24,611 bases of DNA from Chromera velia (GCA_018398765.1 JAHBMJ010001928.1:1-24611); one strand, 5' to 3'; shown: positions 8,910-19,949, counted from the stretch's first letter. The notes: generated by a model not told the origin, from the sequence alone. Program-made: numbers and translations.

Positions 8910-11040
8910 GCAGTAGTGCTCTCTTCTGTCTTGAGAAACAGAACGAAACACAGTCAAAGGGAGAGACCACTGTTATCTTCTGTCTGCTTCTGTCTTCAGA
9001 GACTAAACGGCACGCTGAACGGGACTGAGAGACAGATTGCTGCTCTCTTCTGTCTTGAGAGACTGAACGAAACTGTGTCAGAGGGAGAGACCGCTGCTAA
9101 CTCCTGACAGTGTCCGCTTCTGTTTCAAGAGATAGAACGGAACTGAGGAGGATCTGGCTTCACAGACCGACCGAAACTGGGGGAGAGAGTGCTGTTCATT
9201 TCTGTCTTCACCGACTGTTACAGAAAGCCTTAGGACTGAGTGAGAGACTGCTGCTTTCGTCTGCCTTCAGAGAATGACTAGGCTGAGGAAGAGACTCTTG
9301 CTCTCTTCTTTTTTCAGAAGCGGAGCGGAAGTGAGGGAGAGACTGTGTCTCTCTTCTATTTTCGTCGACAGAACGCAACAGTAACTGTTACTGAGGCCCA
9401 GTCTGCATGAGAGAAGACTACAGTACCTGTGTAACAGTAATATACACTGTTTTCTTCTATCTGCGTTGACAGACCTGAATAGAGGGAGACATTGATGCTC
9501 TCGTCTGCCTTCGTCGGTGGAAATCGACGCTGAGAGGAAATGATGCTCTCCTCTGTCTTCACTGATAGAAGTAAGAGGAGGGAAGCTTGCCTACCCGTGA
9601 GACCGTTGTTCTCTAAGACTTCTGTCTTTATAGATAGAACGAATCTTCAAACTGAGGAGGAGCATGCTCAGCCTGCTTTCTGCTGTTTTTACAGACAGAT
9701 CGAGTAGATCTGTTTAACGAGACTCAGTCCTGCTCTCTGCGGTCTTCACGGACAGAATGGAACTGAGGGATAGAGTCTTGTTCACTATTACCGTCACCGA
9801 CAGAACGGAACTGAGGGATAGAGTCCTGCTCTCTACTGCCATCACCGACGGTCACTAACAGAACGGTCCGGGAACTAAGGGAGAGAGTCTTGCCCTCTTC
9901 TATCCTCACAAACAGAACGAAATCAGAATGGAACTGACGGAAAGACTTCAGTCTTCTTCCATTTTCACAGACAGAACTGAACGACGGGAGAGACTGCTGC
10001 CCTCCTCTGTCTACTTCGACTGGACGGAGACTTTCTGAGGAGGAAGCGGCTGCTGTATGTTTTCAAGCTCCTCTGTCTGTGTCAACAGACCTGGTCGGAG
10101 TGGGCGACTAATGCTCTTCTCTGTCTGCATCGACAGACCTCAGACTGACAGTTAGGGCAGATTGATTGCTGCTCTGTTCCCCCTTCTTCAACAGTTCTGA
10201 ACTAAAAGGCTAGCTGAAAGGAGAGAGAGCCTTCTGATGTGACTTCTTCATACTCTGAGACTCCTCTGTCTTTCTCGACGGAACGGAGTGAGAGGCAGAG
10301 GCTGCTGCCCTCCTCTGTCTTCTTTAACAGAACCTAAAATAGAACTGAAAGGGGAAAGAGAATGTTGCTCTCCTCTGTCTCCCTCGACGGAGCTGAAAGG
10401 ATGGAGAGAATGTTGCTCTTCTTTGTCTGCTACGACTGAACAGGATGGAGACTGAGACTGCTGCTCTTCTCTGTCTTCCTCCATAGAACTGAGAGGAGGC
10501 GGAGACTGTTGCTCTCCTCTATTCTCTTATGCATGTCGTTCTCGGCAGTCTGAGAACGGGATGGAAAGGGGGAGTGCCGCTCTCTTCTATCTTCTGACTG
10601 AATCACAGACAAACCAGAACAGTTACTGAAGGAGAGACTGTTGTTCTCTTCTGTCTTTAGAGACAGAATAGAAAGGAGGGAGAGAATGTTGCTGTCTTTT
10701 GTTTTTCAAAGACTAAACGGGACTCAGTCTGAAGGAGAGAGTCCTGCTCTCTGCTGTCTTTCGGACAGAATGGAACTGAGGGAAAGACTGCCGCTCTCTT
10801 CTGTCTGCAATGACAGAACAAAACTGAGGGAGAACTGTCATTCTCCTCTGTCTGCCGTGACACGTTGGGGTGGAGGCAGAGACTACTGTTCTCCTTTATC
10901 TTCCTCGACAGAATAGAATAGAAACATAGACTGCTGCCTTCTTCTATCTTTATTGACAGATATCTAAAGAAAGAATTGAAGGAGGGAGAGACTGCCATTC
11001 TCCTCTTTCTGCTGTGACAGAACAAAAACTTTTAAGGAGG
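8910..11040. repeat. satellite array, irregular middle part
   Basis: Units of variable length (roughly 40-75 bp), each with a CTCTC..CTGTCTT segment, a short loop, GACAGAACGGAACTGAGG-type sequence and GAGAGACTGCTG. The stems CTGTC/GACAG and GAGAG/CTCTC recur while the loop and spacer vary. Frames read through on both strands because units are stop-poor; no protein is credible. Confidence 0.75.
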
Positions 11041-12297
11041 CAAAAGAATGTTGTTAGCCTCTGTGTGCAACGCTAAATTTAAACTGAAAGGAGGAAGAGA
11101 CTGCCGCTCTCCTCTGTCTGCTGTGATAGAACGGAAAGGAGGAAGAGGATGTTGCTCTCCTCTGTATGCAACGACAAACTGGAAGGAGGCAGAGGATATT
11201 GCTCTCCTCTGTCTTTTGCGACAGAAGAGGAAGGGGGGAGAGACTGCCGCTCTCCTCTGCCTACTGTGACAGAACCGAAAGGAGGGAGAGACTGCCGCTC
11301 TCTTCTGTCTGCTGTGATAGAACGGGATGGAAGGAGAGGATGCTGTTCACCTCTGGTTGCTAAGACAAAACAGGATGGAGGGAGAGGATGCTGCTCTCCT
11401 CTGTCTGCTATGATAGAACGGGATGGAGGGAGAGACTGCCACTCTCCTCTGTCTGCTGTCACAGAATGAAAAGGAGGAAGAGGAATGTTGCTCTCCTCCG
11501 TGTGCAATGACAAACTGAAAAGGGGGAGAGGATATTGCTCTCTTCTGTCTGCTAAGACAGAACGGGATGGAGCCTCAGGGAGAGACTGCCGCTCTCCTCT
11601 GTCTGCTGTAACAGATTCTGAACCGGAAAGAGGGAGAGACTGCCGCTCTGCTCTGTCTGTTGTGATAGAACGGGATGGAGGGAGAGACTGCTGCTCTCCT
11701 CTATCTGCTGAGACAGAACGGGATGGAGGGAGAGACTGCCGCTCTCCTTTGTCTGCTGTGGCAGAATGGAATGGAGGGAGAGACTGCTATGCTCCTCTGT
11801 CTGCTGAGACAAAACGGGATGGAGGGAGAGACTGCCGCTCTCCTTTGTCTGCTGAGACAGAACCAGAAGGAGGGAGAGAGTGCCACTCTCCTCTGCCTTC
11901 TGTGACAGAACCGGGAGGAGGGAGAGACTGCCGCTCTCCTCTGTCTGCTGCATATGACAGAACTGGAAGGAGGGAGAGACTGCCACTCTCCTCTGTTTGC
12001 TGTGACAGAACGTAAAGGAGGAAGACGAATGTTGCTCTCCTCTGTCTGCTGTGACAGAACGGGATAGAGGGAGAGACTGCCACTCTCCTCTGTCTGCTGT
12101 GACAGAAACGGGATGGAGGGAGAGACTGCCGCTCTCCTTTGTCTGCTGTGACAGAACAGGATGGAGGGAGAGACTGCCGCTCTCTTCTGTCTGCTGAGAC
12201 AGAACCGGAAGGAGGGAGAGAGTGCTGCTCTCCTCTATCTGCTGTGACAGAACGGGATGGAGGGAGAGGATGTTGCTCTCCTCTGTCTGCTAAGACA
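11041..12297. repeat. 48-bp tandem satellite, homogeneous core
   Basis: Tandem units of 48 bp; for example CGGGATGG recurs at 11671 and 11719. Each unit holds GAGAG..CTCTC and CTGTC..GACAG inverted repeats and ends AACGGGATGG. Because 48 is a multiple of three and most units have no stop, several frames on both strands give 16-residue peptide repeats (for example GGRDCRSPLSAVTERD). Occasional insertions of 4-8 bp occur. There is no start-codon context, splice logic or codon bias to support coding. Confidence 0.9.
12290..12297. repeat. target-site duplication CTAAGACA, left copy
   Basis: Eight bases immediately left of the terminal inverted repeat, identical to 13342-13349. The uninterrupted satellite unit near 11546-11566 reads GCTAAGACAGAACGGG, which is the empty site. 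Confidence 0.9.
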
Positions 12298-13341
12298 ATA
12301 GGGGTGTATCCTCCTATTAGGACACTAAGGGGGGGGGGGCATCCAAGTCTGCTCCGTTATGCCCGTGGATGGCGGGACGGGCATCGGGCGCTTCGTGCCC
12401 AATGCGCCGGACACCGCCCCCCCCGGTGTCTGCTGCTACCGGCCCGTGCGAGAAGGGATACCCCCCCCCGGTGTCCATGCGGAGTTGTCCACTGAGGCTG
12501 ATGTTCAGCTTTTTAATGCATGCATGCATGCATGCATTTTTTTTTTTAGAGGCCCATGCATGCAACGATGCTCCATAACATGTTTTGTATGTGCAAACCA
12601 GGGAAACTTTAAGTCTCTCAAAATTATGCAGACCATCTTTAGAACTCAAACCGCATAACCTATCCTTAACGTTCAAAATTAATTTCACCTCCCATGCAGC
12701 TGAACGTGCCTGAACGGCAACACCCACCCAATCAAGAAGGTCCATAGGCTTGTCAGAATGTATCGGAGTGACTTCGTGTTGGGGTAGTGAGGTGTTCTAA
12801 CGTTTTTTTCTCCTTCCTCAGTCCTTCTCTTTGCACGCAATTGGTGTATCGCATTCATACATAGTGTCTCGATGGACTGAGATCGAGTACATGCATGTAT
12901 GACTCTATCGCCTTTCCCTCTATCGCCTTTCCCTCTCTTCTCAGCATCTCTCACTATTCAGAGATCGAAAAATTACTGATGACTTGCATAGTTATTGACA
13001 AGTTGCACATGAATGAGATCGCACACGATTGTTAACTAAACTAGTGACATATTAGTAACATGATTAGTTTGAAGACATTTTTAAATGGTGTCTGATAGTT
13101 TAAGATATATTAATATTTTTGAGTTTTAAGATAGTCTTGGATAGTTGAAGAGATTTTAAGATATTGTATAGCTGAGAAGTTAGGAGTTTGTTTTGTTTAC
13201 TATTATGCCTCATACCCCCCCGCCATCCGTAGTCCGGCGTTTTCAGATGACCTCATTCTGAATCACACCGGGGGGGGGGCATCCACCCTCAGCTCTCGTA
13301 GCGCTGCACACCACCCCCCCCTTGGTGTCAGACACCCCTAT
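12298..13341. mobile_element. non-autonomous hAT-like DNA transposon (1044 bp)
   Basis: Terminal inverted repeats are ATAGGGGTGT (12298-12307) and ACACCCCTAT (13332-13341), flanked by a perfect 8-bp duplication CTAAGACA. Eight-base duplications and a TAGGG-type end are hallmarks of hAT elements. Subterminal regions on both sides carry G runs followed by GCATCC, and CCCCCC-GGTGTC motifs in both orientations, like transposase-binding repeats. The interior is A/T-rich on the right, includes an (ATGC)n palindrome at about 12516-12538, and encodes no transposase, so mobility would need a partner element. Insertion into the 48-bp satellite is clean. Confidence 0.85.
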
Positions 13342-13349
13342 CTAAGACA
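13342..13349. repeat. target-site duplication CTAAGACA, right copy
   Basis: Directly follows the right terminal inverted repeat; the satellite unit resumes with GAACGGGATGG. Confidence 0.9.
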
Positions 13350-14720
13350 GAACGGGATGGAGGGAGAGGATATTGCTCTCCTCTGTCTCTTGCGACAGAA
13401 CTGGAAGAAGGGAGAGACTGCCGCTCTCCTCTGTCTGCTGCATATAACAGAACGGGATGGAGGGAGAGACTGCCGCTCTCCTCTGTCTGCTGTGGCAGAA
13501 CGTAAAGGAGGAAGAGGAATGTTGCTCTTCTCTATCTGCTAAGACTGAACGGGATGGAGGGAGAGGATGTTGCTCTCCTCTGTCTCTTACGACAGAACTG
13601 GAAAGAGGGAGAGACTGCCGCTCTTCTCTGCCTGCTGAGATAGAACCGAATGGAGGGAGAGACTGCCGCTCTCCTTTGTCTGCTGTGGCAGAACGGAAAG
13701 GAGGAAGAGGAATATTGCTCTCCTCTGTCTGCTAAGACAGAACGGGATAGAGGGAGAGGATGTTGCTCTCTTCTGTCTCTTGCGACTGAACTGGAAGAAA
13801 GAAGAGACTACCACTCTCCTCTGCCTGCTGTGACCGGCTGTGATAGAATAGGATTTAATTTGAAGGAGAGACTGCCACTCTCCTCTGCCTGCTGTGACAG
13901 AACGGAACCATTACGGAGGAAGAGACTGCCACTCTCCTCTGTCTGCTGTGATAGAACGGAATGGAGGGAGAGAATATAGCTCTCCTCTGTTTGTAACAAT
14001 CAAACTAACGGGAGGGAGAGGATGTTGTTCTTCTCTGTCTGGCAGTGCATTGACAGACCTGACTGGAGGAAGAGACTGTCGCTTTTCCGGGGGGCGCTGC
14101 ATTGATGCAGACTTGAAAGAGGGGAGGACCGATGCTGCTGGTCTCCCACAGCGTCTGCATCATTAATAGAAACCGAGGAAGAGACTGTTGCCCTCCTGTA
14201 GCTGCCCCCGCAGGAATGAATAAAGGGAGAAGCCACTGCTTTCCTGACACTGTGTTGGAGACGACGCGACTGGATGGGGGGGGAGGGGGTAGACACTGCT
14301 CTCCTTTGTCTGCTGTGACAGAAGTGAAGCAGGTGAGAGACCGCCGCTCTGCTGTCGGAACGACATAACTGAAGAGGCGGAGAGAATTGGAGAGACCATT
14401 ACTCTCTTCTGGCTGCTGTGGCAGACGTGAATTGAGCGAGATACTGCTTCTGTCTTGTGACTGAAACGACATCACTGAGGGGGCGAGGGCTGCATGGCTA
14501 CTTCGTTCTGCGACGGTCTACTGTGGAAGAAATATGAATCAGAGGCCCCTGGGAGGCCGCTGCTATCGTCAATCGAAAACAAGGGGGGGAGAGGTTGATA
14601 CTCTCCTCTGCCTGCTGTGGTAGTCGTAACATGGGTAAGAGGCCGCTGCTTTTCTCTGTCATAAAAAATAATTCACCTGAAATGAGGGAGAGATCGCTGG
14701 TCTCCAGTAACTACCAGCCA
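13350..14720. repeat. 48-bp satellite, right arm decaying outward
   Basis: Regular 48-bp-type units to about 14000, with the same two inverted repeats as the core. Units then become more divergent and unevenly spaced to about 14720. The array therefore shows a homogeneous centre and degraded edges. No gene is supported. Confidence 0.8.
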
Positions 14721-15849
14721 GACAGTCAGTGAATAGGAAGGGAGAATGCAGCGCCCTCTTCCAACTGTGAACGTCGATCGCGGTATGCTTAGGCCTGCAA
14801 GAGCCAACAAGATGCATCGGATTCAATTTTTTGGCCTCTGTGCTTCTCCGTCTTTCAAGAAATTAGGCGTGAGAATGTCTGTTATTGGTGTCATACACAT
14901 TGACGGATCGAAGCTCGTGTGCTTTCGAAGCTGGCACGTTCCCTCAGGCTTAAGCCAGAAGGCAGTGGGAATTGGTAAGAATATGAGGTGTGGCCACCTT
15001 CTAGGTGCGCCATGCACCGTTATGCAGAGTATGTCTGCTACGAATGTGTGGTGCCTATGCGCGCTCGACCGGAGTCGACCTCCTCTGGGTTACAGAAAGC
15101 CTCTTAACTTTCCAAGCAAGAGCTGATGGGCTCAACATGCATGTCTGGCAATCGACTGACCGCTCTGAATCTGTACTTACTGATACCTGTGTGGTCTTTC
15201 TTGGTACATGACTGTCATGTCGCACCTCTCCTCAGACCGTCGTCTCTGGTCTATAAGGGGGGGGTAGAATGCATAGCATCAACTCTGTCCGACTCTGTCC
15301 CTCTCTGTCTTTAGAAAATTTAGGTATGAGAGTGTGTAACATGAAGAGAGTCGTGGCCCTGCTTCTGACGTCTTTCCTTAAGAACGATGTGATCGGTCTG
15401 TTTGGTTTATCTGAACGAGACGGCAAGACCTGTTCTTTCGGTCTGATGCTGGACAAGTAAATGAGGTTTGCAGTAAATACACTGACCTCGTGGAAAGTCT
15501 ACAATTTCTGCCAGAATGCCTCCCTCAGACGGAGGTTGCCAGGAGGCTGCTGATAGGAAACCGCTGTGACGGCAAAAAATTTTAAGCGATCTTGGGGATA
15601 TGCCGGCCTGTTCTGCTTCTCTGCATGAGGCGTTAGTGAAGTGGCTCTTCGGTACATGGAGTGACCAATGCTGCCTGGTGGCAGGGCGACCAAGGCTCCT
15701 GAGGAGCGACGCCATTATGCTTGTAGCACCCCTGGGGGGGGAAACTTGAAAGAACAGGAAAGGGCTGAGCCCAGTCAGGAACGCGACAACTGTGTGAATT
15801 ACTGTACAACAATATGGGTGAATAACGTTGTGACGTCATATCAGATCAC
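14721..15849. other. non-coding interval, no supported gene
   Basis: Holds a 126-codon plus-strand open frame (14746-15126) with no recognisable domain and no splice or codon evidence. Two diverged related segments are visible, a TCTTTCAAGAAATTAGGCG stretch near 14852 and a TCTTTAGAAAATTTAGGTA stretch near 15308, each followed by TGAGA-TGT. This suggests another old repeat. Confidence 0.4.
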
Positions 15850-16133
15850 GCAAACAAAAAAGGATCTTGATTTAAGAATCGAGTCGGTCGTGATGAGAGC
15901 GAGAGGTAGAATACTTGGCTAGTTAAGTATGACTTAATTGCTTTCTCCAGCTTTTGATCGAATCGGTCAGTCGAGAGGTCAAATTTATTTCCGACTTGCC
16001 ACTTTTTGAAGCCGTGTCGGAATAAATTCAGGCCGGGCTGGTCCTTGGGTCCTAAGCCCGCGGAATCGGCCGACTCGCTGAGCCTGACGAGGAACACCGG
16101 CTTTCGCACGCGGAGCCTGCTAATACCGACTCA
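15850..16133. repeat. dispersed element copy B, possibly a structured RNA
   Basis: Same orientation as 5215-5506 and about 8 bp shorter through a change in the GGCC-rich segment. The three inverted repeats are kept. In the long stem, copy A has AAC opposite GTT where copy B has GAC opposite GTC, a paired A-T to G-C change. It lacks the 194-bp direct repeats that flank copy A. Both ends of the similarity are abrupt. Confidence 0.75.
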
Positions 16134-16134
16134 C

Positions 16135-16276
16135 AAGCTTGCGAACGGCCTTGGAAAGCAAGAAAAATGAGAACTGCACAATTGACGTACACCGGCCAGT
16201 CTTGCGCCGACCCCCCCCCCCCCCAGGAAAAAAGCATACGCAGAACCCCCCCCTCCCCCAGGAAAAAAGCCTGGAG
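16135..16276. repeat. 225-bp-period duplication, copy 1
   Basis: Begins AAGCTTGCGAACGGCC and ends CAGGAAAAAAGCCTGG, with long C runs inside. It matches 16360-16503; the first 65 bp align with only a few mismatches. Confidence 0.8.
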
Positions 16277-16359
16277 GTAAGTGGACCCATCTGACGCACG
16301 CATCTCACAAATATTCAGCCTTTTGGAGCCGGGTTTTTGGCGAAAGATCTGACGCAAGC

Positions 16360-16503
16360 AAGCTTGTGAACGGCCCTGGAAAGCAAGAAAAATGAGAACT
16401 TCACGATTGACGTACGTCGGCCAGCGGATTGGGCGGTCATGCCAACCCCTCCCCCCCATGGGAAAAGCCGTAGAATCCCCCCTCCCCCAGGAAAAAAGCC
16501 TGG
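16360..16503. repeat. 225-bp-period duplication, copy 2
   Basis: Second copy of 16135-16276. The tails TCTGACGCA..GCC-TTT-GG-CCGGGT recur near 16291-16335 and again near 16663-16708, so at least part of the unit is present three times. Confidence 0.8.
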
Positions 16504-16960
16504 GGATACAGTCTATCGCTTTCCGGGGCCACTGACATACGCATACATGACGACGCGGGTTTATGCATGCTTTTCTAGACTATTTGGGGTGGGATCTTTC
16601 TGGAGCCTTTTTTTGGTGAAATTAGGGTTGCCGCAAAATTGGGTAATCGAGTTTGAAGTCCACCTGACGCACACACATTTGGCGCACATTTAGCCTTTCG
16701 GGACCGGGTGGCCTGGAAAGCGAAGCTGAGAGGGCACTTAACAAAAATTGCACCTCCCCAGGCCACATGGATGGCTGCGTCTGACGTTTACAGGAAGATC
16801 TGATGCACGCTAAGCTCAGCCCCGGAAAGATAATTCAGCTGAGGAGGCACTTTCTAAATTTAAAGCAGGGGCAACAAGAATAAATTTCGCTTTCCGGGCC
16901 ATTCGTACGGAGTGCATCAGATTTTTGCCGAAAGACAGCGTACGTGCATGCACGCGCATA
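16504..16960. repeat. degenerate GC-rich repeat remnants
   Basis: Includes a third partial copy of the TGACGCAC..CCGGGT segment (about 16663-16708) and inverted-orientation relatives of the 60-bp unit, recognisable by CTGGAAAGCGAAGC..GGCACTTA (about 16712-16740). No gene is supported. Confidence 0.5.
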
Positions 16961-17157
16961 CGTGGGCTGGGGTATTTCTGTTTTCTAAGTGCCCCCCGCT
17001 TCGCTTTCCGGGGCCATGCACGTGGGCTGGGGTATTTCTATTTTCTAAGTGCCCCCCGCTTCGCTTTCCGGGGCCACACTGCGTGCACGCGTACGTGGGC
17101 TGCATGGGGTATTTCTGTTTTGTAAGTGCCCCCCGCTTCGCTTTCCGGGGCCATGCA
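16961..17157. repeat. three 60-bp-type tandem repeats
   Basis: Three copies starting CGTGGGCTG at 16961, 17021 and 17094. Each reads GGTATTTCT, then a T-rich segment, AAGTGCCCCCCGCTTCG and CTTTCCGGGGCCA. Copies 1 and 2 are nearly identical with a 60-bp period; copy 3 has a CAT insertion after GGGCTG. Reverse-orientation relatives lie to the left. Confidence 0.9.
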
Positions 17158-17397
17158 GGCGGCGCCGCCCTGCGCCGCCTAGCAGCGAGAGACACACAAA
17201 GTTTGCTATAAGCTTGTAGTTGATCATGCAGGATTCATCGAAGTCTGATCGGCTTCTTTTGCACCAGATTTGATCAAGCCTGCAGTGTGTAGAAGTATCG
17301 ATAAATGCCCCCACAGCTCATGGAGTCGGAGAGTCCAACTGCCAAATTATTTGGACAACAAGGACACACGGATCTGATTTAACAATATATAGAACGG
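17158..17397. promoter_or_regulatory. upstream region of the RING-TRAF gene
   Basis: Single-copy DNA between the 60-bp repeats and the start codon at 17398. AACAATATATAGAAC lies only about 5-20 bp before the ATG, giving a TATA-like string that is too close to be a usual TATA box with a long leader. Promoter function is inferred from position only. Confidence 0.3.
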
Positions 17398-17905
17398 ATG
17401 CCTACCCCTCTTGACCCCTCCCGTTTCTCGGCAGAGGTTCCGAATCACTTTCTTTGTGAAATCTGCCAGTGCGTGGTCTTGGAGCCCCTCGAGCACGCAA
17501 AGTGTCAACGGGCATTCTGTAAGGCCTGTATTGAGGAATGGATTCCGAAGGGAAAGACCTGCCCCCACTGTAGACAGGATGCTTCCATCAAGGACTTTAA
17601 CGCTTTACACAGGTCAGTCAAATTCAAATCAATGCCTTGCGGTCGTACATGCAACCACAGATGCCATCCATCTCCGCGCGTCTGTACCATTGCACACATT
17701 TTCCTTCATGAGCCCTTCAAGTCTTGGCACAACTGACATGGATGGAACTGACTGGCTTTTCTCCAACGTTCGGACACGCATACGTATCTTTTGCCTGAGT
17801 CCCTGTGATGCCTTTCGTTCTACGGATAATGTATCTACATGTGAAGTTCATATGGTCGTGAGGTTGCATGGGGGCGCATACGCACATGTCACTGTCATTC
17901 GATGC

Positions 17906-17947
<42 letters not shown>

Positions 17948-18170
17948 GTGTGGAACCGTTCGCGAGTACTTTGTTTGTGCGTTCGCTTTCGTGGGAGGGG
18001 ATATAAACGGCTCAGTGAGTAAGACGAATGAGCGAACTCTCCCGTACCTGCACAAGGGTATGTCTGCGTTTGTCCATCTGTTGAACAATACTGTCCACTC
18101 CAATTGGGGAAACAACACCCTCTGATCTGTATATGTACTGCTGTTCACGCGTTCATGTGCGACCATGTGA

Positions 18171-18211
<41 letters not shown>

Positions 18212-19342
18212 TAAGAGAGAGAGAGCGGGGGGGGGGGGGGGGGGGGGGGGGGGGGCGCATGTGTGGCCGTGTGCCTGTGTGCCTGCGTGTGTCATGGCCT
18301 GAAGGTGGAAGCGGTGGGAGGTGCGAAGACACACTCAGACTCTTCCTGGGCTCCCTTTGCTGATGCATCTGCATGCATCAACATCCATTCATCATGCACC
18401 TTTCGGGGAGCCCTCCTCCTGGTTGTCGTGTCGTCGTTGTGAAATTCACGTCTCTTACCTCTTTCTGCTCATCTCTCCTGGATCTGCCATCTTCCGTTAC
18501 CTTTTTTTCCCTCTATCTCTTCACCCCACTCTCTCACACACATGTCTTCACCCTCTCTCTCCTCTCCCCACTCTCTCTCGCACTGATTTTCACGCTCCTT
18601 TCTTCCCGTTCCCCCTCTTTGTCTTTTTTCTGTGTCTCCTTCAGAGTTCTCAGGGAGCAGTTGGGTGAGTTGAAGCTGAAATGCAAAAACGCTCCCGCTT
18701 GTTCGTCTGTTGTGGCCCTCTCTGGTCTCGACAAACACGAAAAGTCCTGCACAGTCTCCGCCTGTGCTGTTCCTGGGTGTTCCTTTAAGGGCTTCCCAAA
18801 GGACGTGGAGGCCCACATGAAGAACACTGCAGAGGCCCACGTGAACCTCTTGCTGGCGACACTCAAGAAAAAAGATGCCGAGCTAAAGCAAAAGGAGACG
18901 GAGCTGAAGAAAAAAGACCAAGAGATCCAAAAACTCAAGAAGGAAAGTCCCACAGAATCCTCCAGAAACCCTGTTCGGGCCTCCCCCTCTCCCCCAACAC
19001 AATCTTCCTCAAATCCTTCTCAGCATCCCTCTGCCGCTGCTGCTTCGGCCTCTTCCTCAGCTGCTTCAGGGGTGCAGGTTGTCAAAAACACAGAGGAGGT
19101 TCCTGCAAAGTTGGGCCATCGGGAGGGATCTAGAGGTGAGCTGGAGGGGGGGCAGAGCTAGAAGAGATGGGGTGATTAATTATGAGTGTACGATTTCCGT
19201 TCGATTGGGGCGCCTTTTTTCTTTCTTCTTTCTTCTTTCGAACAAAGAACACCGAAATCGTCAGAGTCAACATGGAAACACCGATGGAGTTGCTGCCGAG
19301 TTGGGGGGAAAGCGGCGCACTCAGAGTGGCACTTCCATTTAA
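17398..19342 (+). CDS. RING finger and TRAF-type zinc finger protein, probable E3 ubiquitin ligase
   Basis: Plus-strand gene with exons 17398-17612, 18645-19135 and, less surely, 19248-19342. The first junction is phase 2, ACACAG|GTCAGT to CTTCAG|AGTTC, and rebuilds Arg. The second is phase 1, AGAG|GTGAGC to AACAAAG|AAC. Total is 801 nt, 266 residues plus TAA. Residues 20-58 form a RING with all eight ligands visible: C20, C23, H33, C36, C41, C44, C55 and C58. Next comes a TRAF-type zinc finger (about residues 75-125: LKLKCKNAPAC, DKHEKSC, CAVPGCSFKG, HMKNTAEAH). A Lys/Glu coiled coil (about 130-158) and a Ser/Pro/Gln-rich tail follow. RING plus TRAF finger proteins are typically E3 ligases acting with E2 enzymes on signalling substrates; the target is unknown. 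The 1032-nt first intron holds (TG)n and poly-G tracts. Exons 1 and 2 are firm; the end is not, see 19950-20178. Confidence 0.85.
17908..17952. repeat. (TG)n microsatellite in intron 1 of the RING-TRAF gene
   Basis: About 20 TG units with one TGCG interruption. Confidence 0.95.
18175..18255. repeat. (TG)n, (GA)n and 29-base poly-G tract in intron 1
   Basis: About 15 TG units, then GA-rich sequence, then 29 consecutive G at 18227-18255. The G tract is on the coding strand of the intron and could form G-quadruplexes in DNA or pre-mRNA. Confidence 0.95.
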
Positions 19343-19942
19343 TTTAAAACGGACGGTTCAGCCACCTGACTGGTTGGAATGTTTGTTCGCAGCCCATCTT
19401 CTCCGTAGCCGCTCTATTTCGCTGGTAATCCTCATTTCCGCCTGTCCCTCATCGATGCAACTGCACACCTAGCTGCGCTCTGCCCTCATCTTGATACGTG
19501 CATGTACGTGGCCCTTCGTGATGCAGCAACTCTCTACTGTGGTCGACGTCTGGGCGTCCAGGCAATTCCACACTCTGATGGCAGGTCGGTCAGTTGGTTG
19601 GTGGATTAGTCGGTTTGTTGACTTGTTCGTTGTATGACTGCTTCGTGCAAAAAAAAGTGCACTGACTGGTGTGGCAGGAGAATCAATCAATCAGAGCATT
19701 ACTGCGTGGCCAGTCAGTTGGTATGCAATTTTAAACAATTTTCCTTCCCGCAAAGCCTGAGTGGTCACCCCCGGCACGATCCACTTATGCAAGCAGATCG
19801 TTTGATCGAGCCTCTCCGTTTCCAATGCATCGGTCTTAACGCCTCAAAACGCGTACATGCGTATCGATCGATATCAGTTAACACACAAGATACACGAGCT
19901 GTTACACATCGCACAGTGTAGGCGTGCATGTCGCCATATGAG
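19343..19942. other. no gene seen; possible intron
   Basis: No coding segment is supported. If the Cys-rich exon at 19950 belongs to the RING-TRAF gene, this is its intron. Several GTTGGT/CAGTCAGT-like short repeats occur. Confidence 0.4.
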
Positions 19943-19949
19943 TGTGCAG

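Noticed and set aside
11041..14000. CRISPR-like array
   Set aside because: Units are nearly identical across their whole 48 bp with no unique spacers, and the context is a eukaryotic genome with introns. It is a satellite.
14746..15126. 126-codon plus-strand ORF
   Set aside because: No recognisable motif, no splice or context support, and it lies among decayed repeats.
18373..18644. Upstream part of the long frame leading into RING-TRAF exon 2
   Set aside because: It is pyrimidine-rich intron sequence ending in a CAG acceptor. The joined exon 1 to exon 2 phase and the conserved RING-TRAF linker show that coding starts at 18645.
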